Assembly (NCBI RefSeq): GCF_016865235.1
Contig: NZ_CP064030.1
Span: 992,001-1,056,000, forward strand
DNA from: Dyella caseinilytica
GTDB lineage: Bacteria; Pseudomonadota; Gammaproteobacteria; Xanthomonadales; Rhodanobacteraceae
DNA: 64,000 nucleotides
Reading direction: 5' to 3'
In this document: positions 1 to 7,555 of the stretch, in pieces
Layout of the letters: each line of letters opens with the position of its first letter
Position numbering within the stretch: position 1 is the stretch's first letter
Made by a program: the position numbers and the translations under genes
The notes under the pieces: model-generated
What the model saw: only the letters and a program-made list of their open reading frames with translations
Told to the model about the DNA's origin: nothing
Databases searched by the model: none

Positions 1-416
1 ATCTTCGAATCCTCGCCGTCATAGATCTTGCGCACGAGGTTGCCGGAGTTGGCTTTGAACAAGCCGTTGCCGACGATGATCACGCCCAGTGCCGCGTAAG
101 TGAAATTGGCGTGGTCGGAAGGAATCCAGAGCAGCGCGTAGCCCAGCGACAGGATGATGGCGCCGATCAACATGGTGCGGCGGGTGCCGAGGAGCTTGTC
201 GCCGATCCAGCCGCCGATCGCCGGTGTGGCGTAGATCAAGGCGGTGGCGGCACCCCAGACCAGGTTGGCCTTAGTGTCGACGAAGCCGAGCCTCTTCATC
301 ATGAAGGTGACCATCAGCACCTGCATGCCGTAGAAGCCGAAGCGCTCCCACATTTCGATCAGGAAGACCGTGCTGAATGAGCGGGTTTGTGAAACGGGGC
401 GAGTCTGGATTGCCAT
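1..416 (-). CDS. POT/PTR2-family proton-dependent peptide permease, 5' part only
   Basis: The gene starts at the ATG at 416 and runs off the left edge of the window, so only about the first 138 residues are present. The protein begins MAIQTRPVSQ and continues FLIEMWERFGFYGMQ, which carries the ExWERFxFYG signature of the POT (PTR2, DtpA-like) family of proton-coupled di- and tripeptide importers in the inner membrane. Further on it reads GGWIGDKLLG, matching the conserved loop after the second membrane helix, and GNGLFKANSGNLV, matching helix 4. Helices 1 to 4 are recognisable as hydrophobic stretches. Substrate cannot be read from this fragment. The next gene, dgkA, is divergent across a 250-base gap. 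Confidence 0.88.
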   Translation of the reverse strand, partial: MAIQTRPVSQTRSFSTVFLIEMWERFGFYGMQVLMVTFMMKRLGFVDTKANLVWGAATALIYATPAIGGWIGDKLLGTRRTMLIGAIILSLGYALLWIPSDHANFTYAALGVIIVGNGLFKANSGNLVRKIYDGEDSK

Positions 417-666
417 GAAGTATTCCGTGTACGTGTACTGCGAGGCCGAAATCGGCCTGTAATTAAGTGCTCTGGGAAAGGCACAATCGCCGAAGGGTAA
501 CCCATTCGTCATTTGCTTGAAGTTGCAATGCGGCATGCAAAATCCTGCGGGCCGGGAGCGGGCGACCTTGCTTGTGGCATCATGGCGCGCTTGTTACCGC
601 CCCCGGGGAGTCCGCTCGCCATGCCGAAAAACGCCGTAACTTCCTCTGTGGCTTACCGTTCCTGCC
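417..666. other. Divergent intergenic region between the peptide permease and dgkA
   Basis: This 250-base gap should hold the promoters of both flanking genes, but I see no strong -35/-10 pair. A short inverted repeat lies at 443-458 (arms AGGCCGA and TCGGCCT, 2-base loop) about 30 bases upstream of the permease start. It could be an operator or a leader hairpin. An 18-codon ATG reading frame at 621 ends inside the dgkA start region and has no visible ribosome site. Confidence 0.4.
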
Positions 667-1041
667 ATGCCCGGTAGTGGATTCCGGGGCGACCCGCGTC
701 AGCTCTGGCGCGCTTTCCGGTGGTCGATGAATGGGCTCCGCGCCGGCTGGCGCCATGAGGCCTCGTTCCGGCTGGAAGCCATGCTTACCGTCGTCCTGTT
801 GCCCATCGGGCTGTGGGTGGGGCATGGCGCGCTGGAGAAGATTGCGCTGGTCTCGCCGGTGATCCTGGTGCTGTCGGTGGAGCTGCTCAACTCCGCCATC
901 GAGGCGGTGGTCGACAAGGTCAGCCCGGAATTCCACGAACTGGCCGGCCGGGCCAAGGACATGGGCTCGGCAGCGGTATTCCTGCTGCTGGTGCTGGTGG
1001 TGCTGTGCTGGGGGCTGATCCTGGGGCCACGCTGGTTCTAG
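667..1041 (+). CDS. dgkA: Diacylglycerol kinase (DgkA)
   Basis: A 124-residue integral membrane protein, the usual length for prokaryotic DgkA. The family signature is clear: VELLNSAIEAVVDKV followed by HELAGRAKDMGSAAV, containing the catalytic glutamate and the metal/ATP-binding Glu and Asn residues of the E. coli enzyme. Three hydrophobic segments are visible, at about residues 38-55, 58-75 and 100-120. The enzyme phosphorylates diacylglycerol left over from membrane-derived oligosaccharide or lipopolysaccharide modification, returning it to phosphatidic acid. The ATG at 667 gives an N-terminus matching the family in length. No obvious partner gene is adjacent; a hairpin-forming stretch follows the stop. 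Confidence 0.95.
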   Translation: MPGSGFRGDPRQLWRAFRWSMNGLRAGWRHEASFRLEAMLTVVLLPIGLWVGHGALEKIALVSPVILVLSVELLNSAIEAVVDKVSPEFHELAGRAKDMGSAAVFLLLVLVVLCWGLILGPRWF

Positions 1042-1074
1042 CCGTTCGAAAGGTGGCCCGACAGGCGGCAAGCA

Positions 1075-1131
1075 AGCGAAGCGAGCCCCGGTGCGGCCCA
1101 CCCCAAGTTGGGCGCCGGGACCCGCTTCGCT
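1075..1131. repeat. Imperfect inverted repeat after dgkA
   Basis: The ends AGCGAAGCG (1075-1083) and CGCTTCGCT (1123-1131) are perfectly complementary, and GC-rich inner sequence extends the stem imperfectly. There is no T-run, so it is not a standard intrinsic terminator. It resembles the GC-rich dispersed hairpins elsewhere in this window, but I found no second copy. Confidence 0.45.
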
Positions 1132-1256
1132 CACCGTTAGCTTATGGGCTTGGATGTAGTCTGGGTTGTAGGTAGGTGCTTGTTTGTCGTGCGCAAAAGA
1201 TTGCATCCATGTAATCCAGATGCTGCAATGCCATCTCACTGGAAGGGAGCACTCCG

Positions 1257-1877
1257 ATGAAAACCGTCCGCATACTTCTTCTGATGCTGTTGGTCGTGAT
1301 GCTTTCCGGTTGCGGTTACAACGCCATCCAGCAGCAGGACGAAGCCGTGAAGGCGCAATGGTCCGAAGTACTGAACCAGTACCAGCGGCGTGCCGATCTG
1401 GTGCCTAACCTGGTCAATACGGTCAAGGGCTACGCCGCGCATGAAGAGAAGGTCTTCACTGAAGTGACCGACGCCCGTTCGCGGGTCGGCAACATCCAGA
1501 TCAACGCTGACGATCCCGATTCGCTGGCGAAATTCCAGGCCGCACAAGGCCAGTTGACCGGCGCGCTGTCGCGCTTGATGGCGGTCAGCGAGAACTACCC
1601 GAATCTGAAGGCAGACGGTCTGTTCCAGAACCTGCAGGCGCAGCTGGAAGGCACCGAGAACCGCATCACCGTGGCACGCAACCGCTATATCCAGGCGGTG
1701 CAGCAGTACAACACGCTGATCCGCACCTTCCCCAACAACCTCACCGCGAAGATGTTTGGCTATCAACCTAAGCCCAGCTTCACGGTAGAAAACGAGAAAG
1801 CCATTTCCACGGCGCCGACCGTCGATTTCGGCAATAGCGCGCCGGCCAATCCGGCACCGGCCGCATCGGCGCACTGA
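1257..1877 (+). CDS. lemA: LemA family lipoprotein
   Basis: A 206-residue protein with a lipoprotein signal: MKTVRILLLMLLVVMLSGC, lipobox LSGC with the acylated Cys at residue 19. The mature part has the LemA hallmarks AVKAQWSEVLNQYQRRADL.PNLVNTVKGY and ENRITVARNRYIQAVQQYN, which form a helical bundle. LemA proteins are envelope proteins of uncertain biochemical role, usually encoded beside TPM-domain proteins, as here. The start ATG follows AAGGGAG with normal spacing. The TPM gene begins 13 bases after the stop, so the three genes 1257-3313 are probably one operon. The C-terminal 25 residues are Ala/Pro-rich and low in complexity. Confidence 0.93.
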   Translation: MKTVRILLLMLLVVMLSGCGYNAIQQQDEAVKAQWSEVLNQYQRRADLVPNLVNTVKGYAAHEEKVFTEVTDARSRVGNIQINADDPDSLAKFQAAQGQLTGALSRLMAVSENYPNLKADGLFQNLQAQLEGTENRITVARNRYIQAVQQYNTLIRTFPNNLTAKMFGYQPKPSFTVENEKAISTAPTVDFGNSAPANPAPAASAH

Positions 1878-1890
1878 GAGGCATGTCATC

Positions 1891-2808
1891 ATGATGCGGC
1901 GCTGGCTGCGCCTGTGGACCGTACTGGCGATAGCGCTGCTATCGCCGTCGCTTCCGCTGCACGCCGATGATTTGCCAGCGGTGCCGACGCTCACGCGGCA
2001 CGTGACCGATCTGACCGGCACGCTGACGTCGCAGCAGATCGACCAGCTCGATGCGCAGCTCACCCATCTGGAGAAACAGAAGGGCGCGCAGCTGGTGGTG
2101 CTGATGGTCGGCACCACGCAACCGGATGACTTCGATGACTACTCTTTGCGCGTGGCTGAGCAGAACAAGCTCGGGCGCAAGGGTGTGGATGATGGTGTGT
2201 TATTGCTGATTGCCAAGAATGATCGGCAGGTACGCATCGAGGTGGGTTACGGACTGGAAGGCGCGATCCCTGACGCCGCCAGTGCACGCATCATCCGCGA
2301 ATACATCGCGCCAAAGTTTCGGGTCAACGATTACGCAGGCGGTATCAACGATGCCGTTGGCGCCCTGACCCAACTGATCAACGGCGAACCGTTGCCACCG
2401 CCTGTGCGCGGCAATGAGACCGTGCGGCATGGTGGAGATTTCCAGGGTATTTTCTTCCTCGCCATCTTCGCCGTGCTTTTCCTGCGTGGCATTTTCGGCC
2501 GTGCGCCGGCCTTGGTGCGCGCACCGATCGGTGGTTTTGTGGTGGGCGGTTTGCTGTGGATGCTGGCGTCGGCCGGCATCGGCATTTTTGGCGGCATCAT
2601 CGGCGGCGCGCTGATGCTGTTGCCAGCCGGCGCGGGTCGTTCCATCGGCGGAGGCGGATGGGGTGGCGGCGGCTTCGGAGGCTGGGGCGGCGGCGGTTTC
2701 GGTGGAGGCGGCGGGTTTGGCGGCGGTGGCGGTGGCGGATTCAGCGGTGGCGGATTCAGCGGTGGCGGCGGCAGCTTCGGCGGCGGCGGTGCATCGGGGA
2801 GCTGGTGA
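1891..2808 (+). CDS. TPM-domain membrane protein with glycine-rich tail (YgcG-like)
   Basis: A 305-residue protein with a cleavable signal peptide (about residues 1-25, ending LPLHA), then a TPM domain at about 35-165. Family features include LTGTLTSQQIDQLDAQL, KGAQLVVLMV, DDGVLLLIAKNDRQVRIEVGYGLEG and FRVNDYAGGI. Two hydrophobic segments lie at about 190-205 and 215-245. The last 60 residues are almost only Gly, with Phe, Ser and Trp interspersed. This matches the YgcG family, found with LemA in many bacteria and thought to act at the envelope. Function is not established; some TPM-domain proteins are linked to photosystem II repair in plants. The gene lies between lemA and a second TPM gene, with one base separating the latter. 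Confidence 0.9.
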   Translation: MMRRWLRLWTVLAIALLSPSLPLHADDLPAVPTLTRHVTDLTGTLTSQQIDQLDAQLTHLEKQKGAQLVVLMVGTTQPDDFDDYSLRVAEQNKLGRKGVDDGVLLLIAKNDRQVRIEVGYGLEGAIPDAASARIIREYIAPKFRVNDYAGGINDAVGALTQLINGEPLPPPVRGNETVRHGGDFQGIFFLAIFAVLFLRGIFGRAPALVRAPIGGFVVGGLLWMLASAGIGIFGGIIGGALMLLPAGAGRSIGGGGWGGGGFGGWGGGGFGGGGGFGGGGGGGFSGGGFSGGGGSFGGGGASGSW

Positions 2809-2809
2809 C

Positions 2810-3313
2810 ATGACGCTCGCGCAACGGTTGTTCGCCAATCTCTTCCAGGGCTGGTTCCAGATTCATCGGCGCTTTCCCTCCGACTTGCTCGACGACATGA
2901 CCGCCGCGATTGCAGACGGCGAACATACACACCTGGGCGAAGTGCGTTTTGCCATCGAATCCCGACTTTCCTTGCACGCCGTGCTTACGGGGCTGGATGC
3001 GCAGACGCGCGCCCGCCAAGTCTTCGGTCAGCTAGGCGTGTGGGATACCGAGCACAACTGCGGCGTACTGCTGTATCTGCTGCTGGCCGAACATCGCATT
3101 GAGATCGTCGCCGATCGCGGTATCGCAAAGCGGGTGAAGCCGGAAGAGTGGGCGGCCATCTGCGCGGGGATGCAGCAGGGTTTCGCAGCAGGGCAATGGC
3201 GTGCCGGCGCGCTGCATGGCATTACCGAAGTGCATGCCTTGCTGGCGAGACATTTTCCCAGTCATGGCAAGGCGCGTCCGGATGAATTGCCGGATCGGCC
3301 TGTGTTGCTCTGA
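2810..3313 (+). CDS. TPM-domain protein, short cytoplasmic-type paralogue
   Basis: A 167-residue protein. I chose the ATG at 2810, one base after the preceding stop codon, because upstream codons in this frame overlap the Gly-rich tail of the previous gene and look like shadow sequence. The body carries TPM-like features: HTHLGEVRFAIES near the N-terminus, ARQVFGQLGVWDTEHNCGVLLYLLLAEHRIEIVADRGIA in the centre and a final helix with AGMQQGFAAGQW. There is no signal peptide or clear membrane helix, unlike its neighbour. Paired TPM genes, one secreted and one not, are common downstream of lemA. Role unknown, presumably shared with the other two proteins. Confidence 0.88.
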   Translation: MTLAQRLFANLFQGWFQIHRRFPSDLLDDMTAAIADGEHTHLGEVRFAIESRLSLHAVLTGLDAQTRARQVFGQLGVWDTEHNCGVLLYLLLAEHRIEIVADRGIAKRVKPEEWAAICAGMQQGFAAGQWRAGALHGITEVHALLARHFPSHGKARPDELPDRPVLL

Positions 3314-3341
3314 GCAGCAATCCCCTTGCCTCAAATTGCAT

Positions 3342-3424
3342 CCTGTCGCCCCGGCGTAGGCCGGGGCCCAGTGACTTAATCGCGATCAAAGGCGCTAGGT
3401 CCCGGCCTGCGCCGGGACGACGGG
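3342..3424. repeat. REP-type inverted repeat pair, family B (GTCCCGGCGTAGGCCGGGAC type)
   Basis: Two GC-rich palindromic units in opposite orientation, the second reading GGTCCCGGCCTGCGCCGGGA, separated by about 25 bases. The same arrangement recurs at 61340-61420 and a single related unit lies at 39696-39734. It sits in the gap between convergent genes, typical of REP/BIME elements. No RAYT transposase is in the window. Confidence 0.8.
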
Positions 3425-3451
3425 ATGAGGGTTTACGCTTGATCGGTGCCC

Positions 3452-4114
3452 TCAATCCGTCCCAGCACATCTTGCCGCATCCGCAGCTTTCGCCACCTCA
3501 CCACGCACACGTCCGCGCCGCGCAATCACCACACTCAATGCACGCGACGCGTCATTGCGTAGACAGATCGTCAGTGTCTGATTGCTATTGCCTACGGTGC
3601 CATCTGGCTGAAAGCGCACACTTCGCCTGCTGCCACTGCCAACAATATTGAGCCGTCTGGAATATTTGCCGCCCACATACAACGGCACGCCATCCGGCTG
3701 TCCTTTGTTGCTCGGATCGCGTCCGATCAACCAGCCGTCGCTCCACGCGTTGTTGCTATTGCACGTCAGTCCATCGCTGCTGGGACAGAACACGATGCGT
3801 ACTTGATCGTTCACGGCCAGATAACGGGCATGCAGAACGGCGGTGATGTAATCGTTCTGGGCAGCGTTCAGTTCCTGCCGATCCAGCATGTTCGCGAACG
3901 ATGGCACGGCAGCGGCGGCAAGCACGGCCAGGATGATGAGTGCCACGATCTGCTCGATCAGCCCGAAACCGTCGATCTTGCGCGGATAACCCCCTCTCTT
4001 GCTCGTCCCACGGGGACTACCTTCGGGTCGTAGGGAGGGGTGGGATGTATTTACACAGCCTTGCCTCATATCTCCCATGCTAGACCGCGCTTTGGGCGGT
4101 CTCAGCAGCCCCAA
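3452..4114 (-). CDS. FimT/GspH-like type IV pseudopilin, orphan
   Basis: Up to 220 residues. The prepilin signature is G-FGLIEQIVALIILAVLAAAAVPSF, with peptidase cleavage expected after the Gly before FGLIE and the conserved Glu at +5. It is followed by a helix (QNDYITAVLHARYLAVND) and a beta-rich C-terminal domain of GspH/FimT type with paired cysteines (FCPSSDGLTC). Such minor pseudopilins initiate type IV pilus or type II secretion pseudopilus assembly; some FimT proteins bind DNA for uptake. The start is uncertain: ATGs at 4114, 4078 and 4069 all give an unusually long, arginine- and glycine-rich leader (about 34-49 residues) before the cleavage site. No other pilus gene is nearby. Confidence 0.82.
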   Translation of the reverse strand: MGLLRPPKARSSMGDMRQGCVNTSHPSLRPEGSPRGTSKRGGYPRKIDGFGLIEQIVALIILAVLAAAAVPSFANMLDRQELNAAQNDYITAVLHARYLAVNDQVRIVFCPSSDGLTCNSNNAWSDGWLIGRDPSNKGQPDGVPLYVGGKYSRRLNIVGSGSRRSVRFQPDGTVGNSNQTLTICLRNDASRALSVVIARRGRVRGEVAKAADAARCAGTD

Positions 4115-4198
4115 CGCCTTTCGCCGGTCAGGTGCTGCTGACAGGCCCTGTCAGCATCCAGCATTTAAAATGCGCCTCCGAGCCCGCAGACTAAGCCC

Positions 4199-6235
4199 AT
4201 GACCGACCGCGACCGCTTCGAACTCGTATCCCACTACAAACCGGCCGGCGATCAGCCCGAGGCGATTCGTCGCCTGGTGGAAGGCTTCGAAGCCGGCCTA
4301 GCGGCGCAGACCCTGCTCGGCGTGACGGGCTCGGGCAAGACCTTCACCATCGCCAACATGATCGAGCAGGTTCAGCGCCCGACCATTGTGCTGGCGCCGA
4401 ACAAGACGCTTGCGGCGCAGCTGTACGGCGAGTTCAAGGAGTTTTTCCCGCACAACGCGGTGGAGTACTTCGTCAGCTATTACGACTACTACCAGCCGGA
4501 AGCCTACGTCGTCGCGTCGGATACCTTCATCGAGAAAGACGCGTCGATCAACGAGCATATCGAGCAGATGCGATTGGCCGCGACCAAGGCGCTGCTTTCG
4601 CGCAAAGACGCGATCATTGTCGCGACCGTCTCGGCGATCTACGGCCTGGGCGATCCGGAAGACTATCTTTCGCTGCGATTGATCCTCGCCCGCGGCGAGC
4701 GTATCGACCAGCGCGCCTTGATTCGCCAACTTACCGAACTGCAATACACCCGCAACGAAATGGAACTGCGTCGTGGCACCTATCGCGTGCGCGGCGAGAT
4801 CATCGATGTATTTCCGGCCGAATCGGAAACCGAGGCGCTGCGTATCGAGCTATTCGACGGCGAAGTGGAAAATCTGTCGTTGTTCGATCCACTCACCGGT
4901 GAAGCGATCCGCAAGGTTCCACGCTATACCGTCTACCCACGCACGCATTACGCCAGTACGCGCGAAAGTGTGTTGAACGCGATCGAAACCATCAAGGAGG
5001 AGTTGAAGGACCGACTCGAATATCTCTACAAGGAAAATCGTCTGGTGGAGGCGCAGCGACTCGATCAACGCACCCGCTTCGACATCGAGATGATGACCGA
5101 GGTGGGCTATTGTCAGGGCATCGAGAACTACTCGCGGCATCTGACCCGCCGCGCGCCCGGTGAACCGCCGCCGACGCTGTTCGACTATCTGCCACCCGAT
5201 GCATTGCTGGTCGTAGACGAATCGCACGTAACGATTCCGCAGCTGGGTGCCATGTATAAAGGCGACCGTTCGCGCAAGGAAACCCTGGTGGAATTCGGGT
5301 TCCGGCTACCGTCGGCAATGGATAACCGTCCGTTGCGTTTCGAGGAGTTTGAACGTCGTGCGCCGCGTTCGATCTATGTCTCTGCAACGCCGCGTGCTTA
5401 TGAGCTGGAAAAGTCTGGTGATGCGGTAGTGGAGCTGGTCGTGCGCCCCACCGGCTTGATTGATCCGGAAGTGGAAGTGCGCCCGGTGCGCACTCAGGTG
5501 GACGATCTGTTGGGCGAGGCAAAGAAGCGCATTGCCATGGGCGACCGCGTACTGGTCACCACGCTCACCAAGCGCATGGCGGAAAACCTCACCGAATACC
5601 TCAGCGAACACGATGTGAAAGTGCGTTATCTGCACTCGGACATCGAAACCGTGGAGCGCGTGGAAATCATCCGCGACTTGCGCCTGGGCGAATTCGATGT
5701 GCTGGTCGGCATCAACCTGTTACGCGAAGGTCTGGATATGCCCGAGGTCTCGCTGGTGGCGATCCTCGATGCAGACAAGGAAGGCTTCCTGCGTTCCACC
5801 GGCTCGCTGATCCAGACCATCGGCCGTGCGGCGCGCAACGAGCGTGGCAAAGCCATCCTGTACGGCGACGAGATCACCCGCTCGATGCGAGCAGCGATGG
5901 ATGAAACCAGCCGTCGCCGTGAAAAGCAGGTGGCCTGGAATACTGCACATGGCATCACCCCGAAGTCGGTGGTGCGCCGGATCGCCGACATCATGGAAGG
6001 TGCCCGCAGCGAGGTGCCAGGCCGGAGCCGCAGCAAGTCCACCCGCGGCCGGGGCGCTGCCGCCCTGGTTGCCGAGGAGGCCGCCGATTACGCCGGTCTC
6101 AGCGCCGACCAGGCTTCCGCCATGATCAAGCGGCTGGAGGCGGATATGCGCAAACATGCAGAAAATCTGGAGTTCGAGGAAGCTGCCCGTCTGCGCGACC
6201 GGATCCATCAGCTTCGCGAACAGGCTGCGCGCTAA
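4199..6235 (+). CDS. uvrB: UvrABC excision nuclease subunit B
   Basis: A 678-residue helicase-like protein, the normal UvrB length. Visible motifs are Walker A GVTGSGKT (about residues 39-46), the beta-hairpin YYDYYQPEAYV used for damage verification, the DEAD-like box VVDESHV, the helicase motifs TLTKRMAENLTEYL and GINLLREGLDMPEVSLV, and QTIGRAARN. The C-terminal UVR domain (LEFEEAARLRDRI) contacts UvrC. UvrB is loaded by UvrA onto damaged DNA and positions UvrC for dual incision in nucleotide excision repair. ATG 4199 matches the family start. It is monocistronic here, followed by a tRNA gene. No LexA box was evident upstream by eye. Confidence 0.98.
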   Translation: MTDRDRFELVSHYKPAGDQPEAIRRLVEGFEAGLAAQTLLGVTGSGKTFTIANMIEQVQRPTIVLAPNKTLAAQLYGEFKEFFPHNAVEYFVSYYDYYQPEAYVVASDTFIEKDASINEHIEQMRLAATKALLSRKDAIIVATVSAIYGLGDPEDYLSLRLILARGERIDQRALIRQLTELQYTRNEMELRRGTYRVRGEIIDVFPAESETEALRIELFDGEVENLSLFDPLTGEAIRKVPRYTVYPRTHYASTRESVLNAIETIKEELKDRLEYLYKENRLVEAQRLDQRTRFDIEMMTEVGYCQGIENYSRHLTRRAPGEPPPTLFDYLPPDALLVVDESHVTIPQLGAMYKGDRSRKETLVEFGFRLPSAMDNRPLRFEEFERRAPRSIYVSATPRAYELEKSGDAVVELVVRPTGLIDPEVEVRPVRTQVDDLLGEAKKRIAMGDRVLVTTLTKRMAENLTEYLSEHDVKVRYLHSDIETVERVEIIRDLRLGEFDVLVGINLLREGLDMPEVSLVAILDADKEGFLRSTGSLIQTIGRAARNERGKAILYGDEITRSMRAAMDETSRRREKQVAWNTAHGITPKSVVRRIADIMEGARSEVPGRSRSKSTRGRGAAALVAEEAADYAGLSADQASAMIKRLEADMRKHAENLEFEEAARLRDRIHQLREQAAR

Positions 6236-6320
6236 GCGCTGTTTTGCGTGTTAGGGACGGGGCGGATGGGATCGATGGAAACTTCATCGTCTCCAACGGC
6301 TTCAATTCCACCGACAAGCC

Positions 6321-6349
6321 TTTTCAGCCCTATCTCATTCCCGTATACT
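6321..6349 (+). promoter_or_regulatory. Candidate sigma-70 promoter for tRNA-Val
   Basis: A -10 TATACT (6344-6349) lies 17 bases after TTTTCA (6321-6326). The implied start falls just before the tRNA 5' end at 6361, in a G/C-rich discriminator expected for stringently controlled tRNA promoters. Confidence 0.6.
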
Positions 6350-6360
6350 GCGCGGCTCTC

Positions 6361-6435
6361 GGGCGGTTAGCTCAGCGGTAGAGCACTTCCTTGACATGGA
6401 AGGGGTCACAAGTTCGATCCTTGTACCGCCCACCA
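6361..6435 (+). tRNA. tRNA-Val (anticodon GAC)
   Basis: A full cloverleaf with encoded CCA. The acceptor stem GGGCGGT pairs with ACCGCCC, the D-loop contains AGCGGTAGA, the anticodon arm is CTTCC-TTGACAT-GGAAG, giving anticodon GAC, and the T-arm contains GTTCGATCC. The length is 75 bases including CCA. The discriminator is A. An intrinsic terminator follows at 6495. No integrase or duplicated 3' end was seen, so there is no sign of use as an attachment site. Confidence 0.97.
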
Positions 6436-6494
6436 ATTAAATCAGTGACTTAGCCGATTCTGGTCTGTCTCGGAAAAGCTAAGTACGGAAATAC

Positions 6495-6526
6495 AAAAAA
6501 GCCGCTCTCCAAAGAGCGGCTTTTTT
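6495..6526 (+). terminator. Intrinsic terminator after tRNA-Val
   Basis: An eight-base stem (GCCGCTCT/AGAGCGGC), CCAA loop, six A before and six T after. It should work in both directions. Confidence 0.92.
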
Positions 6527-7029
6527 ATTGGCTCATCGTATGGGCGCTATAGAGCCCATCTGGAGTCGCAATAGAAGGTTGTCTGTAGTCCTAATCTGAC
6601 ACCTCGTCGGGTCGCCGCCTGATTTTGCGAAATGGCGCACAGATGCATGCTGTGGTTGCCGGCCGACGCATCCTCTGTGCGACCGGTGTTAGCGACCCTT
6701 GGCTTCATCGACCCCCTAGGATGAAGCTTCTGGCCCCCGAAAGGGGGCCCTTCTATTTCTGGCGAATGGACTTCATGAGTGATGCGCTCGCATGAGGCAG
6801 CTTGCCCCCGGTGCGTACCGCCAAAGGGTCGAGCTTCAGCTACGTCAGTTTGTCATTGCTGATCGCACTCGCTACGGATCGCGGCCTTCGCCGGAGTGAC
6901 ATCGAGGCAGCATCGGCGTACTCAGTAAAGCGAGATCTTCACACCGCTGCGCCGATTAGCCGCAACCGCAGACGCAAGTCATCATTCGACGTACCATCAC
7001 GCGAATTCTCGTCGTCGCGTGGAGCACCC
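6527..7029. other. Long intergenic region with tandem hairpins, no convincing gene
   Basis: This 500-base gap between the tRNA terminator and hemJ holds two adjacent hairpins: CTTCATC/GATGAAG (6703-6709 and 6720-6726) and GGCCCCC/GGGGGCC with a GAAA tetraloop (6732-6749), the latter followed by CTTCTATTTC. An open frame runs from 6802 into hemJ but has no homology I recognise, and its codons are rich in Arg and Ser, typical of a shadow. A single REP-like unit lies near 6865-6890. The hairpins could belong to a small RNA, but nothing confirms it. Confidence 0.4.
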
Positions 7030-7476
7030 ATGACCTACCTGTGGATCAAGAGCCTGCATGTCCTGTTCGTGATGGCTTGGGTCGCTGCGGTGTTCTATTT
7101 GCCCAGAATCCTGGTGAACATCGCCGAAGCGGGTGACGAACCGGCCGTCAAGGCGCGCCTGGAGTTGATGGGGCTGCGGCTATATCGATTCGGTCACATG
7201 ATGTTCGGTATCGCCTTTCTGTTCGGCCTTACGCTTTGGCTCGGTTCGCACGTCTTCCCGAACAGCTTGCCGAATTGGGGCGAGATGGGCTGGTTGCACG
7301 CCAAGCTGGGTCTGGTCGTGGTGTTGTTCGTCTATTACATATGGAATGGCCGACTGGTGAAGCGCAGTGCGAAGGGTGGCGTGTTGCCTCCAGCGCGTAC
7401 GTTGCGCTTGCTCAATGAACTGCCGGTGTTCCTGCTGCTTGGCGTGATTTTCCTGGCCATTGCCAAGCCGTTCTGA
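7030..7476 (+). CDS. hemJ: HemJ-like membrane protein (UPF0093), candidate protoporphyrinogen oxidase
   Basis: 148 residues with four predicted membrane helices. The opening YLWIKSLHVLFVMAWVAAVFYLPRI and the later GWLHAKLGLVVVLFVYYIW match the UPF0093/HemJ family, including the conserved His in helix 1 and the HAKL motif with Lys. HemJ converts protoporphyrinogen IX to protoporphyrin IX in heme synthesis in bacteria lacking HemG and HemY. I start at ATG 7030 because a GGAG lies upstream and the family length (about 140-150) is matched; the frame is open further upstream to 6802 but without family similarity. The gene stands alone. Confidence 0.8.
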   Translation: MTYLWIKSLHVLFVMAWVAAVFYLPRILVNIAEAGDEPAVKARLELMGLRLYRFGHMMFGIAFLFGLTLWLGSHVFPNSLPNWGEMGWLHAKLGLVVVLFVYYIWNGRLVKRSAKGGVLPPARTLRLLNELPVFLLLGVIFLAIAKPF

Positions 7477-7504
7477 AATGCAATATCTGCAACGCAATCA
7501 TCAT

Positions 7505-7536
7505 GCCGTCATTCCCGCGTAAGCGGGAATGACGGC
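7505..7536. repeat. REP-type palindrome, family A (single unit)
   Basis: A perfect 32-base palindrome of 14-base arms (GCCGTCATTCCCGC and its complement) with a GTAA loop, located in the gap between convergent hemJ and the epimerase. The same core, GTCATTCCCGC, occurs at 12320-12399 and 31129-31212. Confidence 0.85.
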
Positions 7537-7555
7537 TGTAAGGATTAAACAAACT

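Noticed and set aside
621..677. 18-codon ATG frame before dgkA as a possible upstream open reading frame
   Set aside because: No ribosome site and no special codons; nothing to separate it from chance.
2200..2930. Long minus-strand open frames rich in Pro or Ala opposite the TPM genes
   Set aside because: They are antisense reflections of the Gly-rich tail coding sequence; no ribosome site and no recognisable domain.
3342..3424. CRISPR-like or tandem repeat array
   Set aside because: Repeats are palindromic REP pairs scattered singly, not regularly spaced; no cas genes.
6361..6435. tRNA-Val or tRNA-Pro as integration sites of a genomic island
   Set aside because: No integrase gene and no duplicated tRNA 3' end was seen near either.
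6802..7029. N-terminal extension of hemJ
   Set aside because: No similarity to the family, shadow-like composition, and a suitable start at 7030.
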